DNA of 49,130 nucleotides from Candidatus Dadabacteria bacterium (GTDB lineage Bacteria; Desulfobacterota_D; UBA1144; Nemesobacterales; Mycalebacteriaceae): the NCBI GenBank assembly GCA_026708565.1, contig JAPOUR010000002.1, positions 1 to 49,130 of the forward strand, written 5' to 3'. Made by a program: the position numbers and the translations under genes. Numbering within the stretch: position 1 is the stretch's first letter; every line of letters begins with the position of its first letter. The notes beneath the pieces are model-generated. The model was given only the letters and a program-made list of their open reading frames with translations, did not search any database and was not told the origin of the DNA. Shown in pieces: positions 41,521 to 49,130 of the stretch.

Positions 41521-43302
41521 ATGAGAAAAGCTAACTGGCTTGTGATGTTTCTTATTGCTGTTGCAGTAGCCGTTCCGGCGTCTGCTGTGGAGCTTAGTCT
41601 GGGAGGATTTCCCAGTTATATGTCCACTGAAGCGCGTTACCTTGAGAACGCGACCTACAGGTCCGCGTCCGATCAGGATGACGCAATCTTCTTTGTGGAC
41701 ACCACCCTTAGGGTTACCCCGCAACTCGCTCTGAGTGAAGCGGTAACCATTAGGGCGCAGGTTGATATAATGAACAACAACATTTGGGGCGGCTACACAG
41801 ATGAACTTCTGGGTGGCGCTTCCACGCTTGTCAATTCATCTATTTCACCCAGCGATCAGTTTAGAGGAACCATTCTTCATGGAAACGCGACTTCAGACTG
41901 CCTTAACTTTGGCAATTTCTGCGCTGTTGAAGAAGACGCAGGTTTCTTCAATGTCCGCATGGTGCACGCCGATGTTGTTCTTCCGAACAACCTCGGATTT
42001 ATCCGTGTCGGTCGCCAGCCGTTTGACTGGGGTCTTGGAATTCTCGCCAACGGCGGATGGGACCCGGCCAGCGATGGCGGCTTCCTCGTTGACAGGTTTC
42101 TTTGGTTGAAAACCTTCCCGACCGGCGGAGATGCCACTGTTACGGCTATCTTCGTGTCGGACAGGATCACTCAGGGGACAGGTCTCCAAACCGGAAACGG
42201 TGACGGATGGGACGGTGGCGCGCTTGCTGTCGTGTTTAATCACGCGAACATGGCGGGCGTTAATGTAACCGTTGGCGGTTACATCTTCCCCTACATCCAT
42301 CAGGACGCTTTCATCGGTGGGTTCGGTAATCTTGACAGATACACCCTTTACTCCGGTCTTGTTGACTTGAAGTCTGACAGCTGGAAGTTCACGGGTGAAG
42401 TTCAGGGTGGATTCGGTGAAATCACCAACATTAGTGGTACAACCGACTCCAGCATCAAGAACGCCATTATCTGGGCGGTTCGCGCCGAATACCTCGCGCC
42501 GACACTTGAATACCTCAATGTTGTCGGAGCGGAGTTCGGATGGGCTGACGGAGACACAAATAATGATGCTTCTTGGACTACTGGGGAAGACATTGAGGGC
42601 GGTGTTATCGTCTTCAACCCGGCTTACAACCTTGACAACCTTCTGTTCAAGCACGTAATGCCTTCCATCTATCAGGACGCCCACAGCAACATACTTGCCA
42701 AGGCGGACGCCAGCGTTCAGAACGCCTACTACGCGCGTCTCTACGCTGACATACCTGTTACTGAGAGAGTTTCTTTCAGGCCACAGGTTGTTGTCGGATG
42801 GAACAATGAGACCGAAGGTCTTATGAGGGACGGCAGATGCGGTACCTTCCGTTGGGATGGTTGTCAGGTCGGTATCACGCCGAATACTACCAACCAAAAC
42901 AATGTTGTAGGTGCCACTCTTGGTGATCCCAATTCTGGTGGGACCGGTAACAGAACAGTTACCGCAACTCAGCCGAAGCAGGAAGCCAGCGCCTATCTCG
43001 GAACCGAGATTGAGGGTAATGTGAAAGTTAACATCTACCCGGGCGTGGACTTCAACATCACGGGTAGCGTCATTGTTGCCGGCGAGGGTCTGACCGACCT
43101 TCTTGAGGCGCAAGCCTTTGCAGTGAACAATGTCGTAGTCGATACTGACACAGACGCAGCTGGAGTTCAGCACAGGTCATTTGCTACTGCCGATGATATT
43201 AACGCAGCAGTTGGTGGCCAGAGCGCCGAAGACATCATCTGGGGAGTTCAGACCAGTCTGAACATCTACATAGATGAGTTCTTCAAGTCAGACGACATCT
43301 AA
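41521..43302 (+). CDS. Large outer-membrane beta-barrel protein, paralogue A
   Basis: A 593-residue secreted protein. The signal peptide ends VPASAVELS. The mature part has the strand-rich, Gly/Asn/Asp-loop composition of 16- to 18-strand porins. It shares long stretches with the next gene, for example LLGGASTLVNSSISPSD and GFIRVGRQPFDWGLGI. A Cys pair (DCLNFGNFC) precedes the latter, and a second pair (CGTFRWDGC) lies in a late loop. AAGGAGG and two promoters suggest high expression, as does its richer use of T-ending codons than its neighbours. Related barrels may be alginate/DUF1302-like exporters or porins; I do not recognise the family with confidence. Confidence 0.75.
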   Translation: MRKANWLVMFLIAVAVAVPASAVELSLGGFPSYMSTEARYLENATYRSASDQDDAIFFVDTTLRVTPQLALSEAVTIRAQVDIMNNNIWGGYTDELLGGASTLVNSSISPSDQFRGTILHGNATSDCLNFGNFCAVEEDAGFFNVRMVHADVVLPNNLGFIRVGRQPFDWGLGILANGGWDPASDGGFLVDRFLWLKTFPTGGDATVTAIFVSDRITQGTGLQTGNGDGWDGGALAVVFNHANMAGVNVTVGGYIFPYIHQDAFIGGFGNLDRYTLYSGLVDLKSDSWKFTGEVQGGFGEITNISGTTDSSIKNAIIWAVRAEYLAPTLEYLNVVGAEFGWADGDTNNDASWTTGEDIEGGVIVFNPAYNLDNLLFKHVMPSIYQDAHSNILAKADASVQNAYYARLYADIPVTERVSFRPQVVVGWNNETEGLMRDGRCGTFRWDGCQVGITPNTTNQNNVVGATLGDPNSGGTGNRTVTATQPKQEASAYLGTEIEGNVKVNIYPGVDFNITGSVIVAGEGLTDLLEAQAFAVNNVVVDTDTDAAGVQHRSFATADDINAAVGGQSAEDIIWGVQTSLNIYIDEFFKSDDI

Positions 43303-43355
43303 TCGTTGACAACTTGACACTTCCATCCCGCTAACAGGCGGAGGGAGTAAAAATC

Positions 43356-43390
43356 AGGCGGCGACCTTACAAAGGTCGCCGCCTTTTTTT
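43356..43390 (+). terminator. Strong intrinsic terminator
   Basis: GGCGGCGACCT and AGGTCGCCGCC pair perfectly around TACAA, followed by seven T. It ends the paralogue A transcript. Confidence 0.95.
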
Positions 43391-43409
43391 ATGCTTTCGC
43401 CCGTAACTG

Positions 43410-43438
43410 TTGAAAAATTCCATAGTATTTTGTATAAT
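43410..43438 (+). promoter_or_regulatory. Promoter of outer-membrane paralogue B
   Basis: TTGAAA (43410-43415), 17-base spacer, TATAAT (43433-43438). The leader is about 70 bases and ends with GAGG 7 bases before ATG 43516. Confidence 0.8.
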
Positions 43439-43515
43439 ACGCCCGCAAAGTTCGGCGGAACTTCCCGCTGTTTTTGTATTCTGTCAGGAGAGTTGTTCAG
43501 GTGAGAGGTAAAAAG

Positions 43516-45681
43516 ATGTTAAAGAGTTTTATGCGCCGAGCGCTGTTGGCGGTTGTTGGCTTGGCCGTCAGCGCCCCGCTGGCAAGCGCAGTGGAGATAG
43601 ACTTGGATGAGTATCCGAGTTTCTTCAGAACCCGCGCGCGCTACTTCAACAAGACAACCTACAAATACGGCAACCCCGCCGACAACAGGGACAGAATCTT
43701 TTTCGTTGACAGCACTTTGAGAGTCTCCCCCCGCCTCCAGCTCGGGGAGAATGTGAAGATTGTTGTTCAAGCGGATATTGCGGACAATGTGATATGGGGC
43801 GGCATTACAGACCAACTCCTCGGCGGCGGCTCCACGCTTGTCAACTCTTCAATATCACCCACGGACAGTTACAGGGGAGCGCTGCTCACTCCCACATGGG
43901 ACAAATATGCGTATCTTGACCGGCGCGTCCGTGATGACGCCGTCCGCCCCGGCTATCCGCGGCTTGGCGAGTCATGCCCGGACAGCCTCCCTTCAAGTTT
44001 CGGCGTTGCATGCCGTCCGACAAGTTCCGGCTCCGCCGTTGCAGATGACGGCGAGGCGCGTTTCAATGAAAACGCCGCCGTTGACCCGGACGCCGGATGG
44101 TTCAACCTCCGCACGGCGTACGCCCACATTGACCTTCCCAAATACAGGGGCTTCCTCAGAGTCGGACGCCAGACATTTGACTGGGGGCTTGGAATCGTTC
44201 AGAACGGCGGCAATGACCCTTCATCGGACTTTGGAACGCTTATAGACCGCGTACTTGTGGGGAAAACGGCGGAACTCAATTCCGGCTCCACAATAACCGG
44301 CCTTCTTTTCGCGGACATTTACGCCGGAGGAACGGGAAGCAGTCTCGCTCCCCCGAGGAGACCGGCGGCGCATCAGGGGCTTGGCGGCGCGATAGTGTAT
44401 GACGCCCCCGAAGCATTCTGGGGCGCGAACACCACCCTCGGAATGTATGTGTATCCGTGGATGAGGCATGAAAACTTTGTTACGGACAAATACTTCAACG
44501 CCGGAACCGGAGACCTTGACCGGCTTACCGTTTACTCGTTTATGGCGGACTTCCGCCGGGGCGACTTCCGCCTTGTCGGAGAGTTTCACGGGGCTTTCGG
44601 AAAGATTACGGACGTGAACGGATTCAAGGACTGCGCGGAAACCATCTGTCAGGAATTGGTTATCTTCAACAGAGACGACAATGTTGAGATAAAGCACCAC
44701 ATGGCGTGGGCGGCGCGGCTGGAGTTTATGCCTGAAAAAGCCCTCCGGAAAATCGGCGCGGAATACGGATGGGTTGACGGAGACCGGTCGGGGGAATACT
44801 GGAACGGACAGAACGACAACGAAATAGAGGGCGGCCTTCTGGCTTTCAGCCCCGCATACAACATAGACAACCTGCTGTTCAAGCACATACTGCCCACCAT
44901 ATACCAGAGCGCGAGCAACGGGTTTTTCTCTCACACCGAGGCGGGCATACAGAACTCCCGCTACCTTCGCGCATACGTTGATTTCCGCCTCTCGGACTGG
45001 CTCACAATGAAGAATCAGTGGATTGCCGCATGGAACAACGAAACCGAGGGTGTGTTTGTTGAAGGCGAAAACCTTGCCAGTTTCATCGCCAATGAGGTTG
45101 AGACCACATTCAGGTTTAAACTCGCCGAAGGCGTTTTCCTTGATTTCATAGGAAGCATTGTGCTTCCCGGAACGGGTCTTGAGCAGATGTATGAGGCGCA
45201 GGCATGGAACGAAATCGTCCGCCGGAGCAATGATGACATATTCTTCACGGATGCCAGCGGCGAGTGGCTCGGCGGAATTCCCCTGCAGCCGGGGGCGCAC
45301 GAGGACAATGACAGAGACCTGATTGCCTACTTTGTTGACGGGGACGGCAACGAAATTCATCCGGGTTCCGGCAATCTCAGGGTTGTGGTGCCGGGTGTCC
45401 GGCTGTATGGCAGTCCAGACCGCTGCCTCGGCAGAAATGCCCTCCCCAGAGATATTGCCACCGGCCAGCCCCGGTGTGTTCCAAACTTCAAGTTCCCGCC
45501 TCTGGGCCCCGACGGCAGGGTTGACCTTACTACCGCGCCGGAAGAGGACACGGGGGCGGATGTCCACAGACGCGCCTACAATGCGTTGAGGCAGGAGTTT
45601 TCAGAGCAGTATCAGAGCGACAGGAGCAGGATATGGTCTCTCCAGACCGTCCTGACCGTCAACCTCGGCGGCGGCGAATAA
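43516..45681 (+). CDS. Large outer-membrane beta-barrel protein, paralogue B
   Basis: A 721-residue secreted protein with signal peptide ending LASAVEIDL. It is homologous to paralogue A throughout: LLGGGSTLVNSSISPTD, GFLRVGRQTFDWGLGI, EIEGGLLAFSPAYNIDNLLFK (quoted as EIEGGLLAFSPAYNIDN). It is longer because of extended loops, one with CPDSLPSSFGVAC at the same place as the A Cys pair, plus CAETIC and a late loop with CLGRN...RC. ATG 43516 is preceded by GAGG; the longer open frame is not needed. The two are expressed separately, each with its own promoter and with a terminator between. Substrate unknown. Confidence 0.75.
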   Translation: MLKSFMRRALLAVVGLAVSAPLASAVEIDLDEYPSFFRTRARYFNKTTYKYGNPADNRDRIFFVDSTLRVSPRLQLGENVKIVVQADIADNVIWGGITDQLLGGGSTLVNSSISPTDSYRGALLTPTWDKYAYLDRRVRDDAVRPGYPRLGESCPDSLPSSFGVACRPTSSGSAVADDGEARFNENAAVDPDAGWFNLRTAYAHIDLPKYRGFLRVGRQTFDWGLGIVQNGGNDPSSDFGTLIDRVLVGKTAELNSGSTITGLLFADIYAGGTGSSLAPPRRPAAHQGLGGAIVYDAPEAFWGANTTLGMYVYPWMRHENFVTDKYFNAGTGDLDRLTVYSFMADFRRGDFRLVGEFHGAFGKITDVNGFKDCAETICQELVIFNRDDNVEIKHHMAWAARLEFMPEKALRKIGAEYGWVDGDRSGEYWNGQNDNEIEGGLLAFSPAYNIDNLLFKHILPTIYQSASNGFFSHTEAGIQNSRYLRAYVDFRLSDWLTMKNQWIAAWNNETEGVFVEGENLASFIANEVETTFRFKLAEGVFLDFIGSIVLPGTGLEQMYEAQAWNEIVRRSNDDIFFTDASGEWLGGIPLQPGAHEDNDRDLIAYFVDGDGNEIHPGSGNLRVVVPGVRLYGSPDRCLGRNALPRDIATGQPRCVPNFKFPPLGPDGRVDLTTAPEEDTGADVHRRAYNALRQEFSEQYQSDRSRIWSLQTVLTVNLGGGE

Positions 45682-45701
45682 AGCCGCATAGGGTTAAAAC
45701 C

Positions 45702-45710
45702 TGTTACAAT
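45702..45710 (+). promoter_or_regulatory. Extended -10 of the TolC-family gene
   Basis: TGTTACAAT, the same extended -10 as before tRNA-Met (8066-8074) and radC (6446-6438). The leader is about 12 bases and includes GGGGTGA. Confidence 0.5.
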
Positions 45711-45728
45711 AGGCATACGGGGTGAGTG

Positions 45729-47285
45729 ATGAGTTTTTCATCGGTTGCGGCGTTTTGTTTGGCGTCCGTTCTGGTTTTTTCTTTTCCGGTTTCCTCCGCG
45801 TCTGCGGCGCGGTTGCTTTCCATTGACGAGGCGCGCTCCCTTGCGTTGCGGCATAACAAAGACCTTCTCATAGCGGCGCGTTCCGCCGAGGCGTCTCTTG
45901 GCCGTCTTAAGGCGGAGAAAGGCGGTTTTGACCCAGTTTTTGATGTCCGCGCCTCTTATGACAAAACCTCCGAGCCGTCCGAATCCGCCCTTGTTTCAGA
46001 CAGCCTGAAAACCCGCCGCTCCGCCGTCAGCGCGGGCATTGCGGGAGACCTTCCGACCGGCGCGTATTACGACCTGTTCCGGCTTTCCGTCTCAAAAGAC
46101 AAAAGCGATTCCCCTCTCCGGTCTCTCAGCCCTTCGTATTCCTCAAGCGTTGACTTCAGGGTGGGGCAGAACCTGCTCAGGGGTTTCGGCGGCGGCGCGG
46201 CAAAAACGGCGGTCGCCTCCGCCGCGCTCAGAAGCGACATCTCAAACCTTTCCCTCCGGGCGCGCGCGGCGGACACCCTTTTTGAGGTTGAGCGCGCCTA
46301 CTGGAATCTTGTCGCCGCGCGGCTTAACGCCGAACTTACAAAACAGTATCTGGAACTTGGCTCGGACCTGCTTGAAAGAAACCGCGTGAAGGTCAGGGAG
46401 GGCGTTTTGCCCCGGCTTGAGGAGATGAAGGCCGAGTCCGCCGTGGCGGCGAGAAGGGTGGAGTTGATAGAGGCGGAAAACTTTGTCAAAAGGGCGGAAG
46501 ACCACTTGAAAAACCTTATCGGGCTGCCTCTTGACACCGCCGTTCTGCCAGCCGATTTGCCGTTTGATGAAGGCTTTGACCTGCAAATTCACTCAGACCA
46601 CACGGACATATCCGCGCTCATAGAGGCCGCCTTTGAGAACAGGGCGGAACTCAAGCAGGCGCACAAACAGGTGAAGATAGCCGAACGTGAAAAGAGTTTT
46701 CGCAAAAATCAGCGTCTGCCGGGCCTTGCCCTTGAGGGGGTTGTTTCCCTGCGCGGTCTCGCGGGAGGGGAAAACCCCGACCGTCTGATGTTTGAAGGGG
46801 CGGGACCCTCCGGCGTTTCAGACTCTCTGACCGGAGGCCTTTCGGACTCCCTTGACCGCGTCCGGGAGGGCGATTTTGTGAGTTGGGGGGCGAGTGTAAA
46901 GATGTCCGTCCCCATAGGAAACCGGCGCGCTTCCGGACTGTACGCCGCCGCCTCCGCCGAACTTGACGGCGCGGTTTTGCAATACGGCAAGGTTCGGGAG
47001 GCCGTCGCCCTTGAGGTCAGGGAAGCGGCGGATGCGCTGTGGAGCGCGGCAAAGCGCGTTGAAGCCGCCGACACCGCCCTTGCGGTCGCCCGCGAGGTGC
47101 TTGAGGCGGAGAAGGAAAAATACGCCGTCGGTCTCTCCACAACCAGAGAAGTGCTTGAAGCCCAAACCGGCCTGGTTCTGGCGCGTTCGGAAAACGTCCG
47201 CGCCGCCGCCGACTACAAAACCGCCCTCGCCGCCCTGCGCCGCGCCACCGGAACCATCATAGAGGAAACCGGCGTAGAGTTTTAG
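45729..47285 (+). CDS. TolC-family outer-membrane efflux channel
   Basis: A 518-residue protein with signal peptide ending SSASAARLL. It has two halves, each with the long heptad-patterned helices of TolC channels: LSIDEARSLALRHNKDLLIAARSAEAS (as LSIDEARSLALRHN) at the start, FEVERAYWNLVAARLNAEL, NRAELKQAHKQVKIAERE, and VGLSTTREVLEAQTGLVLAR near the end. It forms the outer-membrane duct of a tripartite efflux or type I secretion system. No membrane-fusion or inner-membrane pump gene is in the window. ATG 45729 has GGGGTGA upstream; the GTG just before it is also in frame. Confidence 0.9.
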   Translation: MSFSSVAAFCLASVLVFSFPVSSASAARLLSIDEARSLALRHNKDLLIAARSAEASLGRLKAEKGGFDPVFDVRASYDKTSEPSESALVSDSLKTRRSAVSAGIAGDLPTGAYYDLFRLSVSKDKSDSPLRSLSPSYSSSVDFRVGQNLLRGFGGGAAKTAVASAALRSDISNLSLRARAADTLFEVERAYWNLVAARLNAELTKQYLELGSDLLERNRVKVREGVLPRLEEMKAESAVAARRVELIEAENFVKRAEDHLKNLIGLPLDTAVLPADLPFDEGFDLQIHSDHTDISALIEAAFENRAELKQAHKQVKIAEREKSFRKNQRLPGLALEGVVSLRGLAGGENPDRLMFEGAGPSGVSDSLTGGLSDSLDRVREGDFVSWGASVKMSVPIGNRRASGLYAAASAELDGAVLQYGKVREAVALEVREAADALWSAAKRVEAADTALAVAREVLEAEKEKYAVGLSTTREVLEAQTGLVLARSENVRAAADYKTALAALRRATGTIIEETGVEF

Positions 47286-47312
47286 GGGCGGCGCGTATAT
47301 TGCCGCTCCGCT

Positions 47313-48896
47313 CTAATGCTTGAAATGCCGGACGCCGGTCAACAGCACGGCCATTCCGTGCTCGTCCGCCGCGGCGGTTGTTTCGTTGTCCCTAACGGAG
47401 CCGCCGGGGTGAACGGCGGCTTTTATTCCTGCCTTTGCCGCCTCGTCAATGCCGTCTCTGAACGGAAAGAAGGCGTCAGACGCCATAACACACCCCTCCG
47501 TGGGGGTTTGCGCTTTCATCGCGGCAAGCCGCACTGAATCCACCCTGCTCATCTGCCCCGCGCCTATGCCGACCGTTGCGCCGTCCTTTGCGAACACAAT
47601 GGCGTTTGACTTCACATGCTTGCACACCTTCCACGCAAAAAGCAGGTCGGCTTTCTGCTCCGCCGTGGGCGGGTTCTTTGTGGGGCTCTCCGCGCCGTCA
47701 AAGTCCGCCTCCGCGCCCGTGTCCCTGTCCTGGAGAAGAGCGCCGCCCGTAACCTTTTTGATGTCCGCGCCGCCGTGAGCGGCGGAGGCAAGCGGCGGGG
47801 TCTGCAAAACTCTTATGTTGGGTTTTGCCGCAAACGCTTTCAGGCAGTCCTCCGTGAACCCCGGAGCGATGACAACCTCAACAAACATATCCGCAAGCGC
47901 GGCGGCAAATTTTTCGTCCGCCTCGCAGTTGAGGGCGATTATTCCCCCGAATGCGCTTACCGGGTCGCACTGCCGCGCCTTTTCAAACGCCTCCGCCGCG
48001 CTTGCGCCCAATGCCGCGCCGCACGGGTTGTTGTGCTTCACTATTACGCAGGCGACGCCCTTTTCCGGGTCAAACTCCTTTGCCAGTTCAAACGCTGAAT
48101 CGGTGTCGTATATGTTGTTGAGCGAAAGTTCCTTGCCCTGAATCTGCCGCGCCGTCCCCACACACGGCTCGCCTGTGTTTTTCACATTCGCGTCAACATA
48201 AAACGCCCCTTTCTGGTGCGGGTTTTCTCCGTATCTGAGATCCATGCGTTTTGAGAGGTCAATAATAAGGCGGTCAGGGAAAACACTGTTTTCGCCGCCG
48301 CCGTCCCGTCCGGACAGGAAGTTTGATATCGCCCTGTCGTAACCCGAAGTGAGCGCAAACGCCTTGAGCGCGAGGCGGTTGCGCGTTTCATCCGAAACGC
48401 CGCCCGCCGCAATTTCGTCCGCCACCGCCCCGTAGTCCGCCGGGTCGGTAACGACTGTTACAAACTTGTGATTCTTTGCCGCCGCCCTCACCATCGCGGG
48501 GCCGCCGATGTCTATGTTCTCCACCGCTTCGGCAAAAGAAACGCCGGGCTTTGCGACCGTTTTTTCAAACGGGTAAAGGTTCACAACCACCATGTCCACC
48601 GGCTCTATGCCGCCGTCTTCCATCTGCTTTGCATGGCCGGGGTCATCACGGACGGCGAGAATACCGCCGTGTATTTTCGGATGAAGGGTTTTGACCCTGC
48701 CGCCGAGGATTTCTTTTGCGCCCGTAACTTCCTCAACGCGCACAACGGAAACTCCCGCCTCCTCAAGGGCGGCGGCTGTCCCGCCGGTGGAGATGATTGT
48801 TACTCCGAGTTCCGTCAGCCGTTTTGCGAACTCCGCAACGCCGCTTTTGTCTGAAACGCTTATGAGGGCTTTCTTGATTGGTGGCAACTCATTCAC
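47313..48896 (-). CDS. purH: Bifunctional AICAR transformylase / IMP cyclohydrolase
   Basis: The last two steps of de novo purine synthesis. The 527-residue protein has an N-terminal MGS-like cyclohydrolase domain with ALISVSDKSGVAEFAKRL, STGGTAAALEEAGV, GGRVKTLHPKIHGGIL and NLYPFEKTV. The C-terminal transformylase domain has RYGENPHQKGAFY, VIVKHNNPCGAA, SNAIVFAKDGATVGIGAGQMSRVDS (as SNAIVFAKDGATVG) and HPGGSVRD. GTG 48896 gives MNELPPIKKA; a TTG at 48887 has the better Shine-Dalgarno (AGGTGA). TATAAG at about 48922 may be its -10. It converges on the TolC-family gene across a 27-base gap. Confidence 0.95.
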   Translation of the reverse strand: MNELPPIKKALISVSDKSGVAEFAKRLTELGVTIISTGGTAAALEEAGVSVVRVEEVTGAKEILGGRVKTLHPKIHGGILAVRDDPGHAKQMEDGGIEPVDMVVVNLYPFEKTVAKPGVSFAEAVENIDIGGPAMVRAAAKNHKFVTVVTDPADYGAVADEIAAGGVSDETRNRLALKAFALTSGYDRAISNFLSGRDGGGENSVFPDRLIIDLSKRMDLRYGENPHQKGAFYVDANVKNTGEPCVGTARQIQGKELSLNNIYDTDSAFELAKEFDPEKGVACVIVKHNNPCGAALGASAAEAFEKARQCDPVSAFGGIIALNCEADEKFAAALADMFVEVVIAPGFTEDCLKAFAAKPNIRVLQTPPLASAAHGGADIKKVTGGALLQDRDTGAEADFDGAESPTKNPPTAEQKADLLFAWKVCKHVKSNAIVFAKDGATVGIGAGQMSRVDSVRLAAMKAQTPTEGCVMASDAFFPFRDGIDEAAKAGIKAAVHPGGSVRDNETTAAADEHGMAVLLTGVRHFKH

Positions 48897-48951
48897 CTGA
48901 CTATGTGGAAGGCATATCTTATACGATTTTTGCCGCCGTAAAAAAACCCCA

Positions 48952-48988
48952 TAAAAAAAGGGAGGCCGCCCTTGTGAGGCGGCCTCCC
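48952..48988 (-). terminator. Strong intrinsic terminator of the gene at the window end
   Basis: An 11-pair perfect stem (GGGAGGCCGCC / GGCGGCCTCCC) with a 7-base loop, followed on the minus strand by seven T. On the plus strand AATTTTT follows, so it may also work weakly in that direction. Confidence 0.93.
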
Positions 48989-49015
48989 AATTTTTAGCAC
49001 AATGCTAAGGCTTTA

Positions 49016-49130
49016 TTAGCCCTGGCTGTACTGCGGGAGCAGGAAGCGGTGACGCATCGTGTATTCAAACGGTTTCGCATAGGCGATTGCCCTGCTGTCC
49101 GTTGCTCCGAGGTCGTCCGCAGACCTTTCC
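49016..49130 (-). CDS. 3-prime end of an unrecognised gene (partial)
   Basis: The last 37 codons of a minus-strand gene run from the window edge to tandem stops TAATAA (first TAA at 49018-49016). The visible tail reads AKPFEYTMRHRFLLPQYSQG at its end, with RSADDLGATDS before it. Support is the open frame, the double stop and the strong terminator 27 bases further on. I do not recognise the family from this fragment. The strong terminator suggests good expression. Confidence 0.7.
   Translation of the reverse strand, partial: ERSADDLGATDSRAIAYAKPFEYTMRHRFLLPQYSQG

Noticed and set aside
41893-43173. A 426-codon minus-strand frame opposite outer-membrane paralogue A
   Set aside because: The plus-strand gene has a promoter, Shine-Dalgarno, signal peptide and terminator; the opposite frame has none.
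43303-43355. Second small RNA like the one at 25132
   Set aside because: Two TTGACA hexamers precede the terminator at 43356, but no -10 lies at 16-18 bases from either.
44221-45567. A 448-codon minus-strand frame opposite paralogue B
   Set aside because: No start signals or motifs; the plus-strand protein is homologous to its neighbour over its full length.
47286-47312. Possible bidirectional terminator between the TolC-family gene and purH
   Set aside because: GGGGCGGC and GCCGCTCC pair with one wobble, but there is no U-run on either strand.
1-49130. CRISPR array, prophage, transposon or toxin-antitoxin system
   Set aside because: No spaced direct repeats, integrase, transposase, phage structural gene or small paired reading frames were seen.

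Overview
The window is gene-dense, GC-rich DNA from the chromosome of a Gram-negative (diderm) bacterium. Diderm status is shown by signal-peptide-bearing beta-barrel proteins, a phosphate porin and a TolC-type channel. Every call is housekeeping or nutrient-uptake in type; I see no phage, insertion sequence, CRISPR array or conjugation gene. The species cannot be read from the sequence. An LL-diaminopimelate aminotransferase, a CofC (F420) homologue, long-form PstC/PstA and a VKOR-thioredoxin fusion together suggest a poorly cultured, Dadabacteria- or deltaproteobacteria-like lineage, but that is inference. No gene-free gap exceeds 300 bases; the longest is the 278-base dnaA-dnaN gap.

Layout. 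1-2473 (minus): tRNA-Gln, leuA and an outer-membrane barrel gene. 2.5-8.2 kb: slt, then hisB-hisH and radC on minus, cofC-speB on plus, and tRNA-Met. 8.2-12.3 kb (minus): a gst-pheA-hisC-tyrA aromatic amino acid operon with msrB behind its own promoter. 12.4-15.9 kb (minus): dnaA-dnaN-comF with a candidate chromosomal origin between dnaA and dnaN. 16-25 kb (plus): comM, thiL with two CorC-type proteins, tRNA-Ala, a HupE-like protein, mutS-yraN, and a predicted free-standing small RNA. 25.2-31.6 kb: VKOR-thioredoxin, a PAP2-like membrane protein, two glycosyltransferases, dapL and another aminotransferase. 31.7-41.3 kb: a complete phosphate-starvation locus, pstSCAB-phoU facing phoB-phoR, with a phosphate-selective porin divergent from phoB. 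41.5-47.3 kb: two paralogous large outer-membrane proteins and a TolC-family protein. 47.3-49.1 kb: purH, a terminator and the 3-prime end of an unrecognised gene.

How the parts work together. The phosphate genes form one visible regulon: tandem 11-base TTAAC repeats precede both pstS and the porin, with a -10 element at the expected distance. Promoter architecture across the window is very compact. At least six genes have a -10 hexamer 7-9 bases before the start codon, predicting leaderless mRNAs, and five promoters build the upstream gene's TGA stop into their -35 hexamer. The origin candidate has DnaA-box-like sites, a CTACTACTA DnaA-trio and an AT-rich stretch in the order described for Bacillus subtilis. 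The small RNA carries a C/U-rich stretch perfectly complementary over 10 bases to the ribosome-binding sites of the first outer-membrane protein and hisB. The periplasmic and outer-membrane proteins contain paired cysteines, which fits the presence of the VKOR-thioredoxin disulfide-forming enzyme.
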